A DNA stretch of 64,000 nucleotides from Eriocheir sinensis (taxonomy: Eukaryota; Arthropoda; Malacostraca; Decapoda; Varunidae): assembly GCF_024679095.1 (NCBI RefSeq), contig NC_066517.1, forward strand, positions 23,445,040-23,509,039. Reading direction: 5' to 3'. Shown here piece after piece: positions 38,683 to 50,429 of this stretch. The notes under the pieces are model-generated. The model searched no databases. It saw only the letters and a list, made by a program, of their open reading frames with translations, and was not told the DNA's origin. The position numbers and the translations under genes were made by a program. Numbering within the stretch: the stretch's first letter is position 1; every line of letters starts with the position of its first letter.

Positions 38683-38752
38683 TCCCATTGGCTGCTGAGC
38701 TCTGGGGTGGATGTGGAGGGACGCCTGTGATTGGCTGGCGCATAAGGGCGGG
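38683..38752. promoter_or_regulatory. Two inverted CCAAT boxes and a GC box
   Basis: ATTGG at 38687 (within CCCATTGGCTG) and at 38730 (within TGATTGGCTGG), 43 bp apart, with GGGCGGG at 38746. The arrangement resembles NF-Y/Sp1 promoters, but no gene was found beside it. Confidence 0.3.
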
Positions 38753-38879
38753 TTCCTTGAGGGCGCTGCGGGATATGGTTAGGCAGAAGACACCGGTGGG
38801 ACCTTCAAGAACATATCCTACAGAGGAGAGAGAATCCTACAGAGGAGAGAGAGAATGTCCACTAGTGACGGAATAATAT

Positions 38880-39070
38880 GACGAAGGGAAGGAGGGACGT
38901 AGAAGGATGGAAGGAGGAAGGAAGAAGGGAAGTAGGAGGGAAGAGGAGAGATGAAAGAAAGAAGGGAAGGAAGAGTGAAGGAAGAAGAAAGAGAAGGGAA
39001 GGAGGAGAGGAGAAAGGAAGAAGGGAAGGAAGAAGAGAGAGAAGAAAGGAGGGAAAGAGGAGGGAAGTAA
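38880..39070 (+). repeat. Purine tract (GGAAGG/GGAGGAA)
   Basis: Degenerate GAAGGGAAGGA repeats; the open frames on either strand are artefacts. Confidence 0.85.
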
Positions 39071-39134
39071 CTGTTTGGAGGAGTTTGGAGAATATTGTCT
39101 TTGGTGATTCTTTTGTTTTTTTGAGGTTTTTGGT

Positions 39135-39214
39135 TGAGTTTGGTGGTGATGGTGGTGGTGGTGATGGTAGTGATGATGGTGGTAGTGGTGGTGGTGGTGG
39201 TATGTTACTGCTTT

Positions 39215-39292
<78 letters not shown>

Positions 39293-40390
39293 AACATATG
39301 CTCTTCGATGTCTGCAACTGAGCACATCTTCCTCCTCTTCTTCCTCCTCCTCCTCCTCCTCCTCCTCGTCTTCCTCCTCCTTCACCTGACTTTCTCCACA
39401 GTTTTTAGGTCACCCCCAACCCCCCCCCCCTTCCCCAGTGACCCAGTCCCCCCTCCTCCTCCTCCTCCTCCTCCTCTTCCTCCTCCTCCTCCTCTTCTTC
39501 TCGGTTATGATGTCAAAGTGGTCAGCGTAGAAACCCTTCCGCTTAGTTAGTATGGGAGACACGCATCGAGGAGGAGGAGGAGGAGGAGGAGGAGGAATGA
39601 TCAGACAGAATGGAGGAAGAGGGATGATCAGAGGAAAAAGAGGAGAAAAAAAAAAGATGAATGAGGAGGAGGAGGAGGAGGAGGAGGAAGGAATGACAGG
39701 TGGTGGTGGTGGTGGTGGTGATGTCGGTGGTGGATATTTCAGCGGTAGTGAGGGTGGTGGTGCATATTATCTCGGGGTGGTGTTGAGCATAGTGGTGGTG
39801 GTGGATATGGTGGTGATGATGGTGTTGAAGGTGGTGATGGTGGATATGACTGGTGGTGGTGGTGGATATGGTGGTGATGATGGTGGATATGACTGGTGGT
39901 GGATATGGTCGTGGTGTTGAAGGTGGTGGTGGTGGTGGATATGGTTGCTGTAGTGCTCGGTGGTGGTGGTGGTGATGGTGGTGGTGGACATGACTGGTGG
40001 TGGTAGTGGATATGGTTGCTGTAGTGTTCGGTGGTGGTGGTGATGATGGTGGTGGTGGTGATTGTGGTGGTGGTGGTGATTGTGGTGGTGGTGGTAATAG
40101 TGGTGGTGGTGGTAGTGGTGAATGGTGGATATGATTGTTGCTGTAGTGCTCGGTGGTGGTGATGGTGGTGGTGGTGGTGGTGATTGTGGTGGTGGTGGTG
40201 ATTGTGGTGGTGGTGGTGGTGGTGATTGTGGTGGTGGTGGTGATTGTGGTGGTGGTGGTGGTGATTGTGGTGGTGGTGGTGATTGTGGTGGTGGTGGTGG
40301 TGGTGATTGTGGTGGTGGTGGTGATGGTGGTGGTGGTGGTGGTGGTGATTGTGGTGGTGGTGGTGGTGGTGGTGGTGGTGGTGGTGGGAA
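39135..40390 (+). repeat. GTG/ACT/CTC/GGA triplet-repeat complex
   Basis: GTG-rich 39140-39200, (ACT)n 39217-39292, CTC-rich 39328-39500, GGA-rich 39568-39690, GTG/GGATAT-rich 39700-40150, then a regular (GTG)n-GATT array at 40155-40390 with units of 18-24 bp. No gene. Confidence 0.9.
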
Positions 40391-40576
40391 GAGCCTTTTA
40401 ACTGGGTCACATGGTAGGAAGTAATAAAAAAAAATAATAATATAAATAAAAATAAAAAGAAATGATAAAATAAAATGTGAGTATAAAATTAATCTTCTCT
40501 TTAGACGAATCAATTATCTTTTCAATCATCTTTTTTTTTTCTTCTTCTTAAGCGTGAGAACCGACAAGAGTAATTA

Positions 40577-40905
40577 TGAAGAAGAAGAAGAAGAAGAAGA
40601 AGAAGAAGATGAAGAAGAAGAAGATGAAGATGAAGATGAAGAAGAAGAACAAGAACAAAAACAAGAACAACAAGTAGAAGAAAAAGAAGAAGAAGAAGAA
40701 CAAGAAGAAGAAGAAGAACAAGAACAAGAACAAGAAGAACAAGAAGAACAAGAAGAAGAAGAAGAAGAAAAAGAAAAAGAAGAAGATAGAGAAGAAGACT
40801 TGAATGACGATGATGATGATGATGAGGAGGAGGAGGAAGACGATGATAAAGACGATGAAGGTGAAGATGACGATGATGATGATGATGATAATGATGAAAA
40901 AATGC
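40577..40905 (+). repeat. GAA/CAA then GAT triplet repeats
   Basis: GAA with CAA and GAT interruptions from 40577 to 40797, then GATGAC-rich to 40900. A 126-codon poly-Glu/Asp frame results; no homology or splice context supports it as a gene. Confidence 0.85.
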
Positions 40906-40970
40906 TAATCACGTTACTCTTCTCGTCTCATTAATGAAGAAAATTGATATAATCCCCAAACCGGTCGTGT

Positions 40971-40971
<1 letters not shown>

Positions 40972-41023
<52 letters not shown>
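40972..41023 (+). repeat. (GA)n microsatellite
   Basis: About 52 bp of GA. Confidence 0.97.
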
Positions 41024-41026
<3 letters not shown>

Positions 41027-41124
41027 AAACACACTCCTTCCCTCATTCACACCCTTACAATAAATAATACACAACATAAAACAAACAAACAAACAAACAT
41101 TCACACAAATATCACCTCCAAACA

Positions 41125-41200
41125 AACAAACATCGGACGGAGAATCGAACCTTGGACCTGCACAGAGTCGACGCCCGTGTACCACTGAGCCAGCCAGCCT
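41125..41200 (-). mobile_element. tRNA-derived SINE or tRNA pseudogene
   Basis: Minus strand: TGGCTCAGTGGTACACGG (A box) and, about 30 bp on, GGTTCGATTCTCC (B box), the spacing expected for a tRNA promoter. The T-stem and anticodon stem do not pair properly, so a functional tRNA is unlikely. Confidence 0.55.
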
Positions 41201-41239
41201 AGAGCCCTTCCCTACTTAAAAGACGGCACATCAAAGAAG

Positions 41240-41580
41240 GGAGGAGGAGGAGGAGGAGGGGGAGGAGGAGGAGGAAGAGAAAGGAAAGAGAGAACAATAA
41301 TAGACAAGAAACAAGACAAAAGAAGAAGAAAAAACAAGAGGAGGAGGAGGAGGAGGAGGAAGGGTAAGGGAGGAGGAGGAGGAGGAAGATGCAGAAGAAA
41401 GCAGAGGAAGGAAAGAGGAAGGGAAGAATAAGAGAAGAGAAGGAGAAGAGAAATGAGGAATGGAAGAAGACAGAAGAGTGGGATGAAGAAGATTAGATGA
41501 GGATGGAGGAAGAAGAGGAAGGGTAAGAGGAGGAGGAGCAGGAAGGGAAGAAGAGGAGGAGGAGGAGGAGGAGAACACCT
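41240..41580 (+). repeat. GGA/GAA purine-rich block
   Basis: Imperfect GGA and GAA triplets; no gene. Confidence 0.85.
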
Positions 41581-41730
41581 TAATTGCGTAAGGTACCTGG
41601 GCCACCTGGAGCTATGGGTCAGGTAGGGGAATTAAGGGGGTCTGGTTCTTCTTCTTTTTATGCAGGTAAGGATGTGGAATATTTGGTTCGATTTTATTTA
41701 TTCTTCCTTAATTAATGAGGAGAGAAGGTG

Positions 41731-41731
<1 letters not shown>

Positions 41732-41798
<67 letters not shown>
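41732..41798 (+). repeat. (GT)n microsatellite
   Basis: About 67 bp of GT. Confidence 0.97.
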
Positions 41799-41799
<1 letters not shown>

Positions 41800-41844
41800 T
41801 ATGTTTGTTTGGTTAATCTGTTTTCTTCGTTTTAAATTGGAGAA

Positions 41845-42535
41845 AATTGTCAAAAATGTCTGTCAAATATGTCTGTCAAAATCTCAATGTCTGTCAAAAA
41901 TATGTCAAAATCTCTATGTCTGTCAATATCTGTCTTTGTCTGTCTGTCTATCCTCTTTTTTTTCTTTACTTCCCTTTCCTTATCTCTGTCCAATCTTCTT
42001 TTTTCTCTTCACACCTCCTCCTCCTCCTCCTCCTCCTCTTCTATTAACAGGTATCTATCGTCATTTAAATCAGTCCTCAGGTAACCCGTCTATGTACCTG
42101 TCTGTCTTCCTGTCTATCTGTCCACCTGTCTGTCTTAAAACTCAATGTCTGTCAAAACTGTCTGTCAAAGTCTCAATGTCTGTCAAAAATGTCTGTCAAA
42201 GTCTCAATGTCTGTCAAAATTTTAATGTTCGTCAAATATGTTTGTCCAAATCACAATGGGTCAAAAATATCTCAAAAATTTCTGTCAAAATCTCAATGTT
42301 TGTCAAAATCTCAATGTCTGTCAAAATCTTAATGTCAAAAATGTCTCAAAAATGTGTCAAAAATGTTTCAAAAATATATATAAAAAATGCCTGTCAAAAT
42401 CTTTATGTCTGTCAAAATCTCAATGTCTGTCAAAATCTCAGTCTGTCAAAATCTCAATGTCTGTCAAAAATGTCTCAAAAACTCCCGTCAAAAATGTCCC
42501 TCAAAAATGCCTGTCAAAACCTCAATGTCTGTCTA
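41845..42535 (+). repeat. 18 bp minisatellite (TCTGTCAAAATCTCAATG) in two blocks
   Basis: Blocks at 41850-41950 and 42130-42535 are built from TCTGTCAAAATCTCAATG and the variants TCTGTCAAAAATG. CTC and CTGT stretches separate them. Multiples of three keep a long frame open, with no sign of a real protein. Confidence 0.9.
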
Positions 42536-42874
42536 CAATCTCAATATTCCGTCGCTTTTTCAACAATTCACACGGGCCAGCCAACGCGGAAGTAGGTCCC
42601 CCCAGCTAGTATCCCATTTTCTTCATTTTCCAGCGTTATTTCGCGTCCACTTCCGTCTCATTTTCGCATATTCACTGTATTTTCTCCGTCAATCAGTGTT
42701 GGAATACGTAAGTGAGGCGACTTAGATAGTTTTCCTCCACTTATTTATTTTATCTTCATCTACTTTGCTATTCTGCCGGTCTATTTTCCATTTTTTTATC
42801 TTTTACTCATCTGATAATGTTCCAGAAATTGAGGATTGGGAAAATATAAAACTGTAATGGCCTTTTTCTTTCGC

Positions 42875-42995
42875 TATTCAATTCATTCTTCATTCATTCA
42901 GCCTTTAAATTTCGTTCATCAATTCATTCTTCATTCATTCAGCCTTTCCTTTTGTCTTCCGTTCAATTCATTCTTCATTCATTCTGCCTTTTCGT
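42875..42995 (+). repeat. ~45 bp repeat x3 (CAATTCATTCTTCATTCATT)
   Basis: Three copies of TCAATTCATTCTTCATTCAT followed by TCAGCCTTT or TCTGCCTTT. Confidence 0.85.
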
Positions 42996-43459
42996 TATCT
43001 CTCTCTCTAAATGCATCACCAACCTATAGATGCTCCCCTTAACATCATCATCACCATCTTCACTATCCTCAACCACCACCACCACCACCATCACGTTATC
43101 AATAGATCATAGATGTTACCAATTCAATAACCCAATCCCTTTATAAGATCAGATCCTCCTTCCAGTCACCTTCGATCCTCCTTACTGCACGCTAAACAAT
43201 AGACTCGCTACACCATTTAATTCAATCCCTTTTAATTTGACCCTTTCGTATTCAATCCCTTTCCTCGTATAATTGAGAGCTCTCCTGGGTGTGATCGGAT
43301 TCCCTTCCCCCTTCGCGCCTATAGATAGTCTGATCCCCCTTCATCTGTCTCTCCTTTTGAATTAGATAGTGGAGAATGGGATCAGATTCTCTTTTTTTTT
43401 ATTCAGCTTCGTTTCTTTTCCTTTTTTGTTTTTGGTTTGTCTTATAATGGTGAAGCTGG

Positions 43460-43785
43460 AGTGTGTGTATCTGTGTGTCTGTGTGTCTGTCTGTCTGTTC
43501 GTATGTCTGTCTGTCCCTTTCCTTTTCTCTGTTTAACCTTCTCTCTTTCCCTCCTCCTCCTTCTGTCTGTCTGTCTGTCTGTCTGTATGTCTGTCTGTCC
43601 CTTTCCTTTTCACTGTCTAATCTTCTCTCTTTTCCTCCTCCTCCTCCTCTCCTTCTGTCTGTCTTTCTGTCTGTCTGTCTGTCTGTCCTATTTGGCTGTC
43701 CATCGATTTCCTTTTCTCTGTCTAATCTTCTCTCTTTTCCTCCTCCTCTCCTTCTGTCTGTCTTTGTCCGTCTGTCTGTCACGAA
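43460..43785 (+). repeat. CTGT repeats in ~100 bp higher-order units
   Basis: (CTGT)n runs alternate with CCCTTTCCTTTTCTCTGTTT-like and CTTCTCTCTTTTCCTCCTCC segments; three to four cycles. Confidence 0.85.
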
Positions 43786-43867
43786 GAAGGTAAGGGAGAG
43801 AGAGAACATGAACTAAAGAAAATGAATAAGTATGAATAAAGAGGAAGAAAATAGCATAGAGGGTAAA

Positions 43868-44082
43868 AATAATAGAAAGCAAGACTTCACAGAGAAGGAA
43901 AAGAGAGAGAGAAAATAAATATAAGAAAAATAAACATGGACAAACAGGAAAACATAGGAAAACAGGGAAAACAAGACATTACAGGGAAGGAAAAGAGAGA
44001 GAGAGAAAATAAATATAGGAAAATTAAACATGGAAAAATAGGAAAACATAGGAAAACAGGGAAAACAAGACGTCACAGAGAA

Positions 44083-44164
<82 letters not shown>

Positions 44165-44330
44165 TGGATATAGGAAAAAGAAACTTAGACAAAAAGGAAA
44201 ACATAGGAAAACAGCATAAATAAACAAGGAAAACAAGACATTACAGAGAAGGAAAAATGAGAGAGAAAATAAATATAAGAAAAATAAGCAAGATTAAGTA
44301 GGAAAAATATTAGAAACGGTAAAATTGAAT
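43868..44330 (+). repeat. ~100 bp tandem repeat x4 with an expanded GA tract in copy 3
   Basis: Units read AACAAGACATTACAGAGAAG, GAAAAGAGAGAG, AAAATAAATATAAGAAAAAT, then GGAAAACATAGGAAAACAGG. Copies 1, 2 and 4 have 4-6 GA units; copy 3 has about 37 (44089-44160). Confidence 0.9.
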
Positions 44331-44824
44331 TGAAAGCAAGGTAGGAAAGGGCGAGGAAAATATACATAAGAGAAACAGAAATTAATAAAGGAAAACAAAC
44401 ATAAAAAAAAACAAAGCACGTCACAAGGAAAGTAAAGAGGGGAGGAAGAACACAATAAAAAAAGAAAGAAAAAAAAGAGAAAAAAGCGTAAAAATAAATA
44501 AATAAAAAACAATAACAACAACAACAAGGAACATCACAACAAGACATCACAAAAGAGGAAAAGTGAGGAAGAACATGAACGTAAGATAATAAAAAAAAGA
44601 TAAATAAATAAAAACAAAAAACAAGAACAAAAAGAAGAGCAAGGGAGTCCAGGGAGGAGAGGAGAGGCACCGGTCATTCCACCTGGACAGAGATTATTGT
44701 AGAAGCCTCAGGTGCGGCCATCCGTTACCTGGCGAGGAGGAGGAGGAGGAGGAGGAGGAGGGGGAGATGGAGGTGGTAGAAATTATTATCTAGAAAGGCT
44801 CGGAAGGAGACGTGTGTTACGATG

Positions 44825-44843
44825 TTGTTCTAATGATGAGGAA

Positions 44844-44878
<35 letters not shown>

Positions 44879-45110
44879 AGAAGAAGAAGAACAACAACAA
44901 GAAAAAGAAGAACAAGAACAAGAAGAAAAAGAAGAAGAAGAAGAAGAAGAAGAAGAAGAAGGATATTGATAGAGTAAAGGGACATAGATAGATAGATAGA
45001 AACATAGATAGATAAATAGATAGATAGATAGAGAGCACACACACGCACACACACAAACAAACAAACAAACACAAGATTAACACACCAAGCAACCAAGCAA
45101 GACCACCTAC

Positions 45111-45150
<40 letters not shown>
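44825..45150 (+). repeat. GGA/GAA, GATA and CA repeats
   Basis: GGA/GAA triplets 44835-44962, (GATA)n 44985-45030 and (CA)n 45113-45147. Confidence 0.9.
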
Positions 45151-45259
45151 CGGACGGAGCTAATCTAACCTAACCGGTCCAAAAATGCCAAAAAAACAAA
45201 AAAACAAAAAAAAATTACAGGATGAACATGGAAGACTCATTCTGACCGCCCACAGCCCT

Positions 45260-45261
<2 letters not shown>

Positions 45262-45323
<62 letters not shown>

Positions 45324-45337
45324 GCTGGGTTAACTTA

Positions 45338-45432
<95 letters not shown>
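45262..45432. repeat. Facing (CT)n and (GA)n microsatellites
   Basis: (CT)n 45262-45320 and (GA)n 45341-45432, separated by 20 bp; complementary arms of a long hairpin. Confidence 0.97.
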
Positions 45433-45434
<2 letters not shown>

Positions 45435-45529
45435 CAGTCAGTCAGTCAGTCAAATCACTTATCAAGTCATTTTCCGTCACCTTATCTGTCTGTGTGTCTG
45501 TCTGTCTGTCTGTCCAACTCAATATTCAG

Positions 45530-45790
45530 AGGAGGAGGAAGAGGTAAAGGAGGAGGAGGAGAAAGAGGAGGTGAAGAAAGAGGAAGAAGAAAAGGATGAG
45601 GAAATGAAAGAGGAGGAGGAGGAAAAGAAAGAGGAGGAGGAGGAGGAGGATTAAAATGAGAAGGAAAAGAAAGAGGAGGAGGAGAAGGAGCAGGTGGAGA
45701 AAGAGGAAGAGGAAAAGAAAGAGGAGGAGAAGGAGCAGGTGGAGAAAGAGGAAGAGGAGGAAGAGGAAGAGGAGGAGGAGGATGAGAAGG
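45530..45790 (+). repeat. GGA/GAA purine block
   Basis: Imperfect purine triplets with a ~60 bp repeat (GGAGCAGGTGGAGAAAGAGG twice). Confidence 0.88.
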
Positions 45791-45811
45791 AAACACACAC
45801 ACGGAAGGGCT

Positions 45812-45987
45812 GGCAATAGAAAGCTTGCAGGCAAAGAACGAGGTTGCCTGCCTGGGTGACTTGGTACTTTCGGCAGGCCTTCCAAGCGACCTGCAGAACA
45901 AGCTAACGCACTCTCTGGAAGTAGGCAAGAGATGGTTTGATGCGCTCCGGCTGCAACGAGATGGCGGTCAATGCGATTCTTTGAGGA
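45812..45987 (+). other. Coding-like island of unknown nature
   Basis: Between purine repeats lies about 170 bp of complex, GC-balanced sequence. It is open on + as IESLQAKNEVACLGDLVLSA, then LPSDLQNKLTHSLEVGKRWF and DALRLQRDGG, before running into (GGA)n. No family recognised. It could be an exon, a retrocopy or transposon debris. Confidence 0.3.
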
Positions 45988-46264
45988 GGAGGAGGAGGAA
46001 AGAGGAAGAGGAAAAGGAGAATGGGAGGAATAAGACGGAGAGAAAAAAAGTAGAATGGAGGAAGAGTGAATGAGTGGAGAGATTGAAGGAGAGAAAGGAA
46101 GGATTGGTTATCGAGGAAGAGGAGGAAAAGGCGGAGGAATAGGAGGAGGAGGAGGAGGATAAATGGAGGAATAAGAGAGAAAAAAAGTAAGATGGAAGAA
46201 ATATGAATGAAAATATGAACGGAAAGATTAGGAGGGAGAAAGAATGGATTGAAGAAGTGAATGA

Positions 46265-46308
<44 letters not shown>

Positions 46309-46408
46309 CCATTAAAACTTTGTGTGTTATCTAACGTAGAGAAAGAATTGGAGGAAAGAGGAATAAAGTGAGAGGGGAGAGGAGGAGGAGGAAGAGAGGA
46401 GTAAGAAG

Positions 46409-46472
<64 letters not shown>

Positions 46473-46737
46473 ACCCATCACCGTCATCATTACCATACGC
46501 GTTCCATTCATGTATCTTGCTTACGCCTAACTTATGACCCTGAGAAGGAAGAGGAGGAGGAGGAGGAGGAGGAGGAAGAAGAACTGAAAAAAAGAAAGCA
46601 GAAAGGAAAAAAGAAAGAAAAAAGACAATGAAAGAAAGAAAAAAGAAAGAAGGAAAGAAAATGGAGAATGAGAGAAAAAAGAATGAATGAATGAACGAAA
46701 GAAAAGGAAAAAAAAGAAAAAGGAAAGAAAAAGGAAA

Positions 46738-46835
<98 letters not shown>

Positions 46836-47005
46836 GCTATATGACCAGGTGTACAAGTAGGACTTATCAGCAACACCTGCCCCCCCTCCCCCCCCAAACA
46901 CCTGACCCTCCTCTGAACAGGTATAGTGCCTCTCCCCCCCCTCCCCCTCCCCCCCCTCTCTGCTTCTTCTCATACCTGGTGGAAAGCTTGAAGTCGTTAA
47001 CATGA

Positions 47006-47080
<75 letters not shown>

Positions 47081-47090
47081 TACTTTTTTT
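45988..47090. repeat. GGA, CT, GA, GAAA and TTA tracts
   Basis: (CT)n 46268-46305, (GA)n 46411-46468, GGA 46549-46580, GAAA-rich 46580-46740, (GA)n 46742-46831, C-rich 46880-46960, (TTA)n 47007-47079. No gene. Confidence 0.88.
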
Positions 47091-47213
47091 TACTTCCTCG
47101 TTTGTTTGTTTGTTTGTTTGTTTGTTTGTTTGTGTCTGTCTTTTTTTCTTTTAACTTTCTTTCTGTTTTCTTTATTTTCTCTTTCGTTTGTTATTTTTTT
47201 CTTTCTCTATTTT

Positions 47214-47248
<35 letters not shown>

Positions 47249-47282
47249 AATGTAGATCACTTCCTACACTAGATTTTCACTT

Positions 47283-47322
<40 letters not shown>

Positions 47323-47711
47323 AACACACACACACACGCCCCCACTAACACCTGTCTGAATTTAACACTAATTTCTTTCTCTCTCTCAAAGCAGGTGAAC
47401 AAGACCCCACATCTCTCTCTCTCTCTCTCTCATCTCCCCCGCAGCATCCGAGCATCACCTGGATCTCATTACCTGGGTCGCTGAGTCATAATTACACCTG
47501 GTTAAGCTTCCCACCTGCCTGACTGATTACGTTTACCTGGCGTACTGTTTTAAGTGGGATGATTGAGCTGAAACTTGAGGTGAAACAGATGGTGGTAACT
47601 GTGATGGTAGTGGTGGTGGTGGTGGTGTTTAAATCGCTCTAAGACAGGTGGATGGAAGTGGTTGTAATGATGATGATGGTGGTGATGGTGGTGGTGATAT
47701 GATTCTTCTAT

Positions 47712-47772
<61 letters not shown>

Positions 47773-47799
47773 TACACCAACTACAACTACTACCACTAT

Positions 47800-47838
<39 letters not shown>

Positions 47839-47918
47839 CACTACTACCACCATGACCGCTGACTCTTGGCTCCTTTGTTGTTGTTCTTTTTTATTATTAT
47901 TATTATTTGCGGTGAAGT

Positions 47919-47987
<69 letters not shown>

Positions 47988-48691
47988 CAATATCACGATG
48001 CCAAGAATAGTAACTGATCTGATTTACTTCTTTTTATTTTTATATATATAACAAGGCTCTGCTGCTGGTCTGGTTAAGTTTTTTTTTGTCCGTCTATTTT
48101 TGTATCTGATGTTTGTTTTGCGTTGGCGTTTGCGGTGGCGGTGAATCTCGTGTTTGAAGTGGGCTGTTTAGCTTTTATACTCAATTGACGCAGCGCAAAA
48201 AAAAAAAAAAATAAATAAATAAATAAATAAGAATAAAAACGGACGGAAAAAACACGTAAAAAAACACGAACAAACGAAATCAAAACTTGCAGCGCCTTAG
48301 GAAAAACACGTGTGGATATTATTATTTTTTTTCCTGGTTTCATGAATTTTTTGCTTTGCTGCTAAAATTATTAAAAAAAAACCACACACAGTAAAAACAA
48401 GAGCAGAATGAATGGTCGTAGTAGAATTAGTGGTGGTATTGGTGGTAGTAGTAGTAGTAGTAGTAGTAGAAGATGGAAAAGAAGGGACTGAAAGGGAGAT
48501 ATGGAGAGAAAAGGTCGGATTGGAGGGAGCGGAAGGGAGTCTGCTGGAGGAAAGTAAAAATAAGGAGAGGGAGGGAGGGAGGAAAAGGGTTGAATGGGAG
48601 GAAGGGAAGGAGGGAAGGAAACTGTAGAATAGGAGAGGAAATGACAGAAAGTAGGAAGGAAGAGGGTAGACCATGGAGGTGGTAGTAGTAA

Positions 48692-48722
<31 letters not shown>

Positions 48723-48730
48723 TTGCTTTT
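47091..48730. repeat. GTTT, CT, CA, ACT, AGT tracts
   Basis: (GTTT)n 47100-47132, (CT)n 47219-47245, (CA)n 47284-47336, (ACT)n 47710-47758 and 47797-47840, (CA)n 47921-47982, (AGT)n 48440-48470 and 48683-48722, GGA-rich 48.47-48.66 kb. No gene seen. Confidence 0.85.
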
Positions 48731-48732
48731 TC

Positions 48733-49465
48733 GCATTTTACTACGATATATCTAAAGCGTTTGACAAAGTTCCTTACCACCGGCTGTTGCTAAAATTACA
48801 AGCTCACGGCGTAGATGGGAAGGCCTTTAACTATATCAGGGAGTGGCTTAACAATAGGAAGCAAAGAGCGCAAATCAGCAATAGGAAGCAAAGAGCGCAG
48901 ATCAATGGTGAAAAGATCTGACTGGGGCTGTGTTACGAATGGGGTCTTGCAAGGGTCGGTACTGGGTCCTCTGCTGTTTATCATCTATATCGACGATTTG
49001 GACGCATGAATTAGTGGTGATGTCAGTAGATGTGCGGATGAAACACAGATCGGTAGAGTAATTATATCAGGACGCTAGTTTTCTCCGGGATAAACTAGAC
49101 AGATTGTATGATTGGGCGGGGAAGTGGCAGATGGAGTTCAATGTCGGGGGTGTAGTATTCTGAGTGTAGGCGGGAATAGCCCCCCTTCACATAATTATTC
49201 CTTAAATGACACTCCAATAGAAAGTTTCGTTTAGTCGGCGCAACATCTGTGGTCATGCCGGAGAGAGACAGAAGGGGAAGGAATTATAGGAGAAGGAAAC
49301 AGATCTCAGGAGACGGGACACGACCCCCGACTAATACCTGGTACCCATTCACTGCGACACTCCCACAAGCAGGTCTAGGTATGAGAGGGATTTAGGAGCC
49401 ACAGAGAGCTCTGATCACCATCCATGGGCTCAATGCATCTAGGCTAAGAATCGCGCAAACAGGAT
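48733..49465 (+). pseudogene. Decayed LINE reverse transcriptase fragment
   Basis: YDISKAFDKVPYHRLLLKLQ onward and NGVLQGSVLGPLLFIIYIDD are the RT domains of jockey/CR1-like non-LTR elements. The catalytic box reads CADE instead of FADD. Then KLDRLYDWAGKWQMEFNV, CSILSVGGNSPPSHNYSLND and, after an interruption, YERDLGATESSD...AKNRANRI. Defects: an internal 27 bp duplication (NRKQRAQIS twice), at least two frameshifts, several stops and the catalytic change. The order of pieces on + is correct for one element. Confidence 0.88.
49229..49379. mobile_element. Insertion inside the LINE fragment (SINE-like)
   Basis: The LINE frame stops after LNDTPIES and resumes with YERDLGA about 150 bp later. 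The interrupting DNA contains TTTAGTCGGCGCAACATCTG and ACCTGGTACCCATTCACTGC, which look like pieces of a common decapod interspersed repeat. No clear target duplication was seen. Confidence 0.5.
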
Positions 49466-49689
49466 ATCACACCAGCACCTACACTTTTCCCATTTCTTCA
49501 ATCTTTCACATCCTCCAGCTTTCTCACGCCGACCACCACCACCATAGCAACCTGTCTTTCAAAACCGGACACACACACATTGTTTTCTCTCTTCTTCCCA
49601 CAACCTCAAAAAACATTTAGATGGGGACACGTCGACACCCCCATGAGCTGAGACCCGTTAGCTGGACTCTGGAACCGGACGACTTTACG

Positions 49690-49985
49690 AGTTTGATGGT
49701 GGAAGAGGAGAGATGGGAAGGGAAGTGCATAATATGGGAGAGATAGTGGAAGGGAGGATTGGAAGGGAAAGTGTGGAATGGGAAGAAGGGTAGGAGGCTG
49801 GAATGGAGTGGTAAGGGAAGGGAAGGGAAGGGAAGTTCAGAATAAGGGAGATATAGTAGAAGGAAGGATTGGAAGGAAGAGTGTGGAATGGGAAGAAGGG
49901 GAGAAGGCTGGGAAGGAATGGAAAAAAGAAGGGAAGGGAAGGGAAGGGAAGGGAAGGGAAGGGAAGTTCAGAATGAGTGCATGAG
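49690..49985 (+). repeat. ~105 bp purine tandem repeat x~2.5
   Basis: GGATTGGAAGGGAAAGTGTG-GAATGGGAAGAAGGG and a (GGGAA)n run recur near 49755 and 49868. Confidence 0.8.
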
Positions 49986-50021
49986 AGGTCGTGGAAGGGA
50001 GGATTGGGAGGTCAGCAGTCA

Positions 50022-50034
50022 AACACACACACAC

Positions 50035-50071
<37 letters not shown>
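50022..50071 (+). repeat. (CA)n microsatellite
   Basis: CA repeats with one CG interruption. Confidence 0.95.
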
Positions 50072-50073
<2 letters not shown>

Positions 50074-50145
50074 TGCACAAACGGCCTATCGGGAAAACTG
50101 TGGAAGTGGGTCGCCGCTCTCAATCACAAGAACAACTAACTAAAC

Positions 50146-50359
<214 letters not shown>

Positions 50360-50429
50360 ACGACAAAAGAATAACATTACTCTCGTTTTAAAATATAGTT
50401 CTGATTTACATTTTTTTTTGTGGGTCACT

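Noticed and set aside
39739..40513. Long His-rich and Pro-rich frames on the minus strand
   Set aside because: They translate the GTG-repeat array in different frames; any frame is open because the unit lacks stops.
40554..40934. 126-codon Glu/Asp-rich open frame
   Set aside because: It is the translation of GAA/GAT triplet repeats, with no splice context or recognisable domain.
41735..42595. 286-codon frame rich in CQNL/VKI repeats
   Set aside because: It is the translation of a GT tract plus an 18 bp minisatellite; length reflects unit size, not coding selection.
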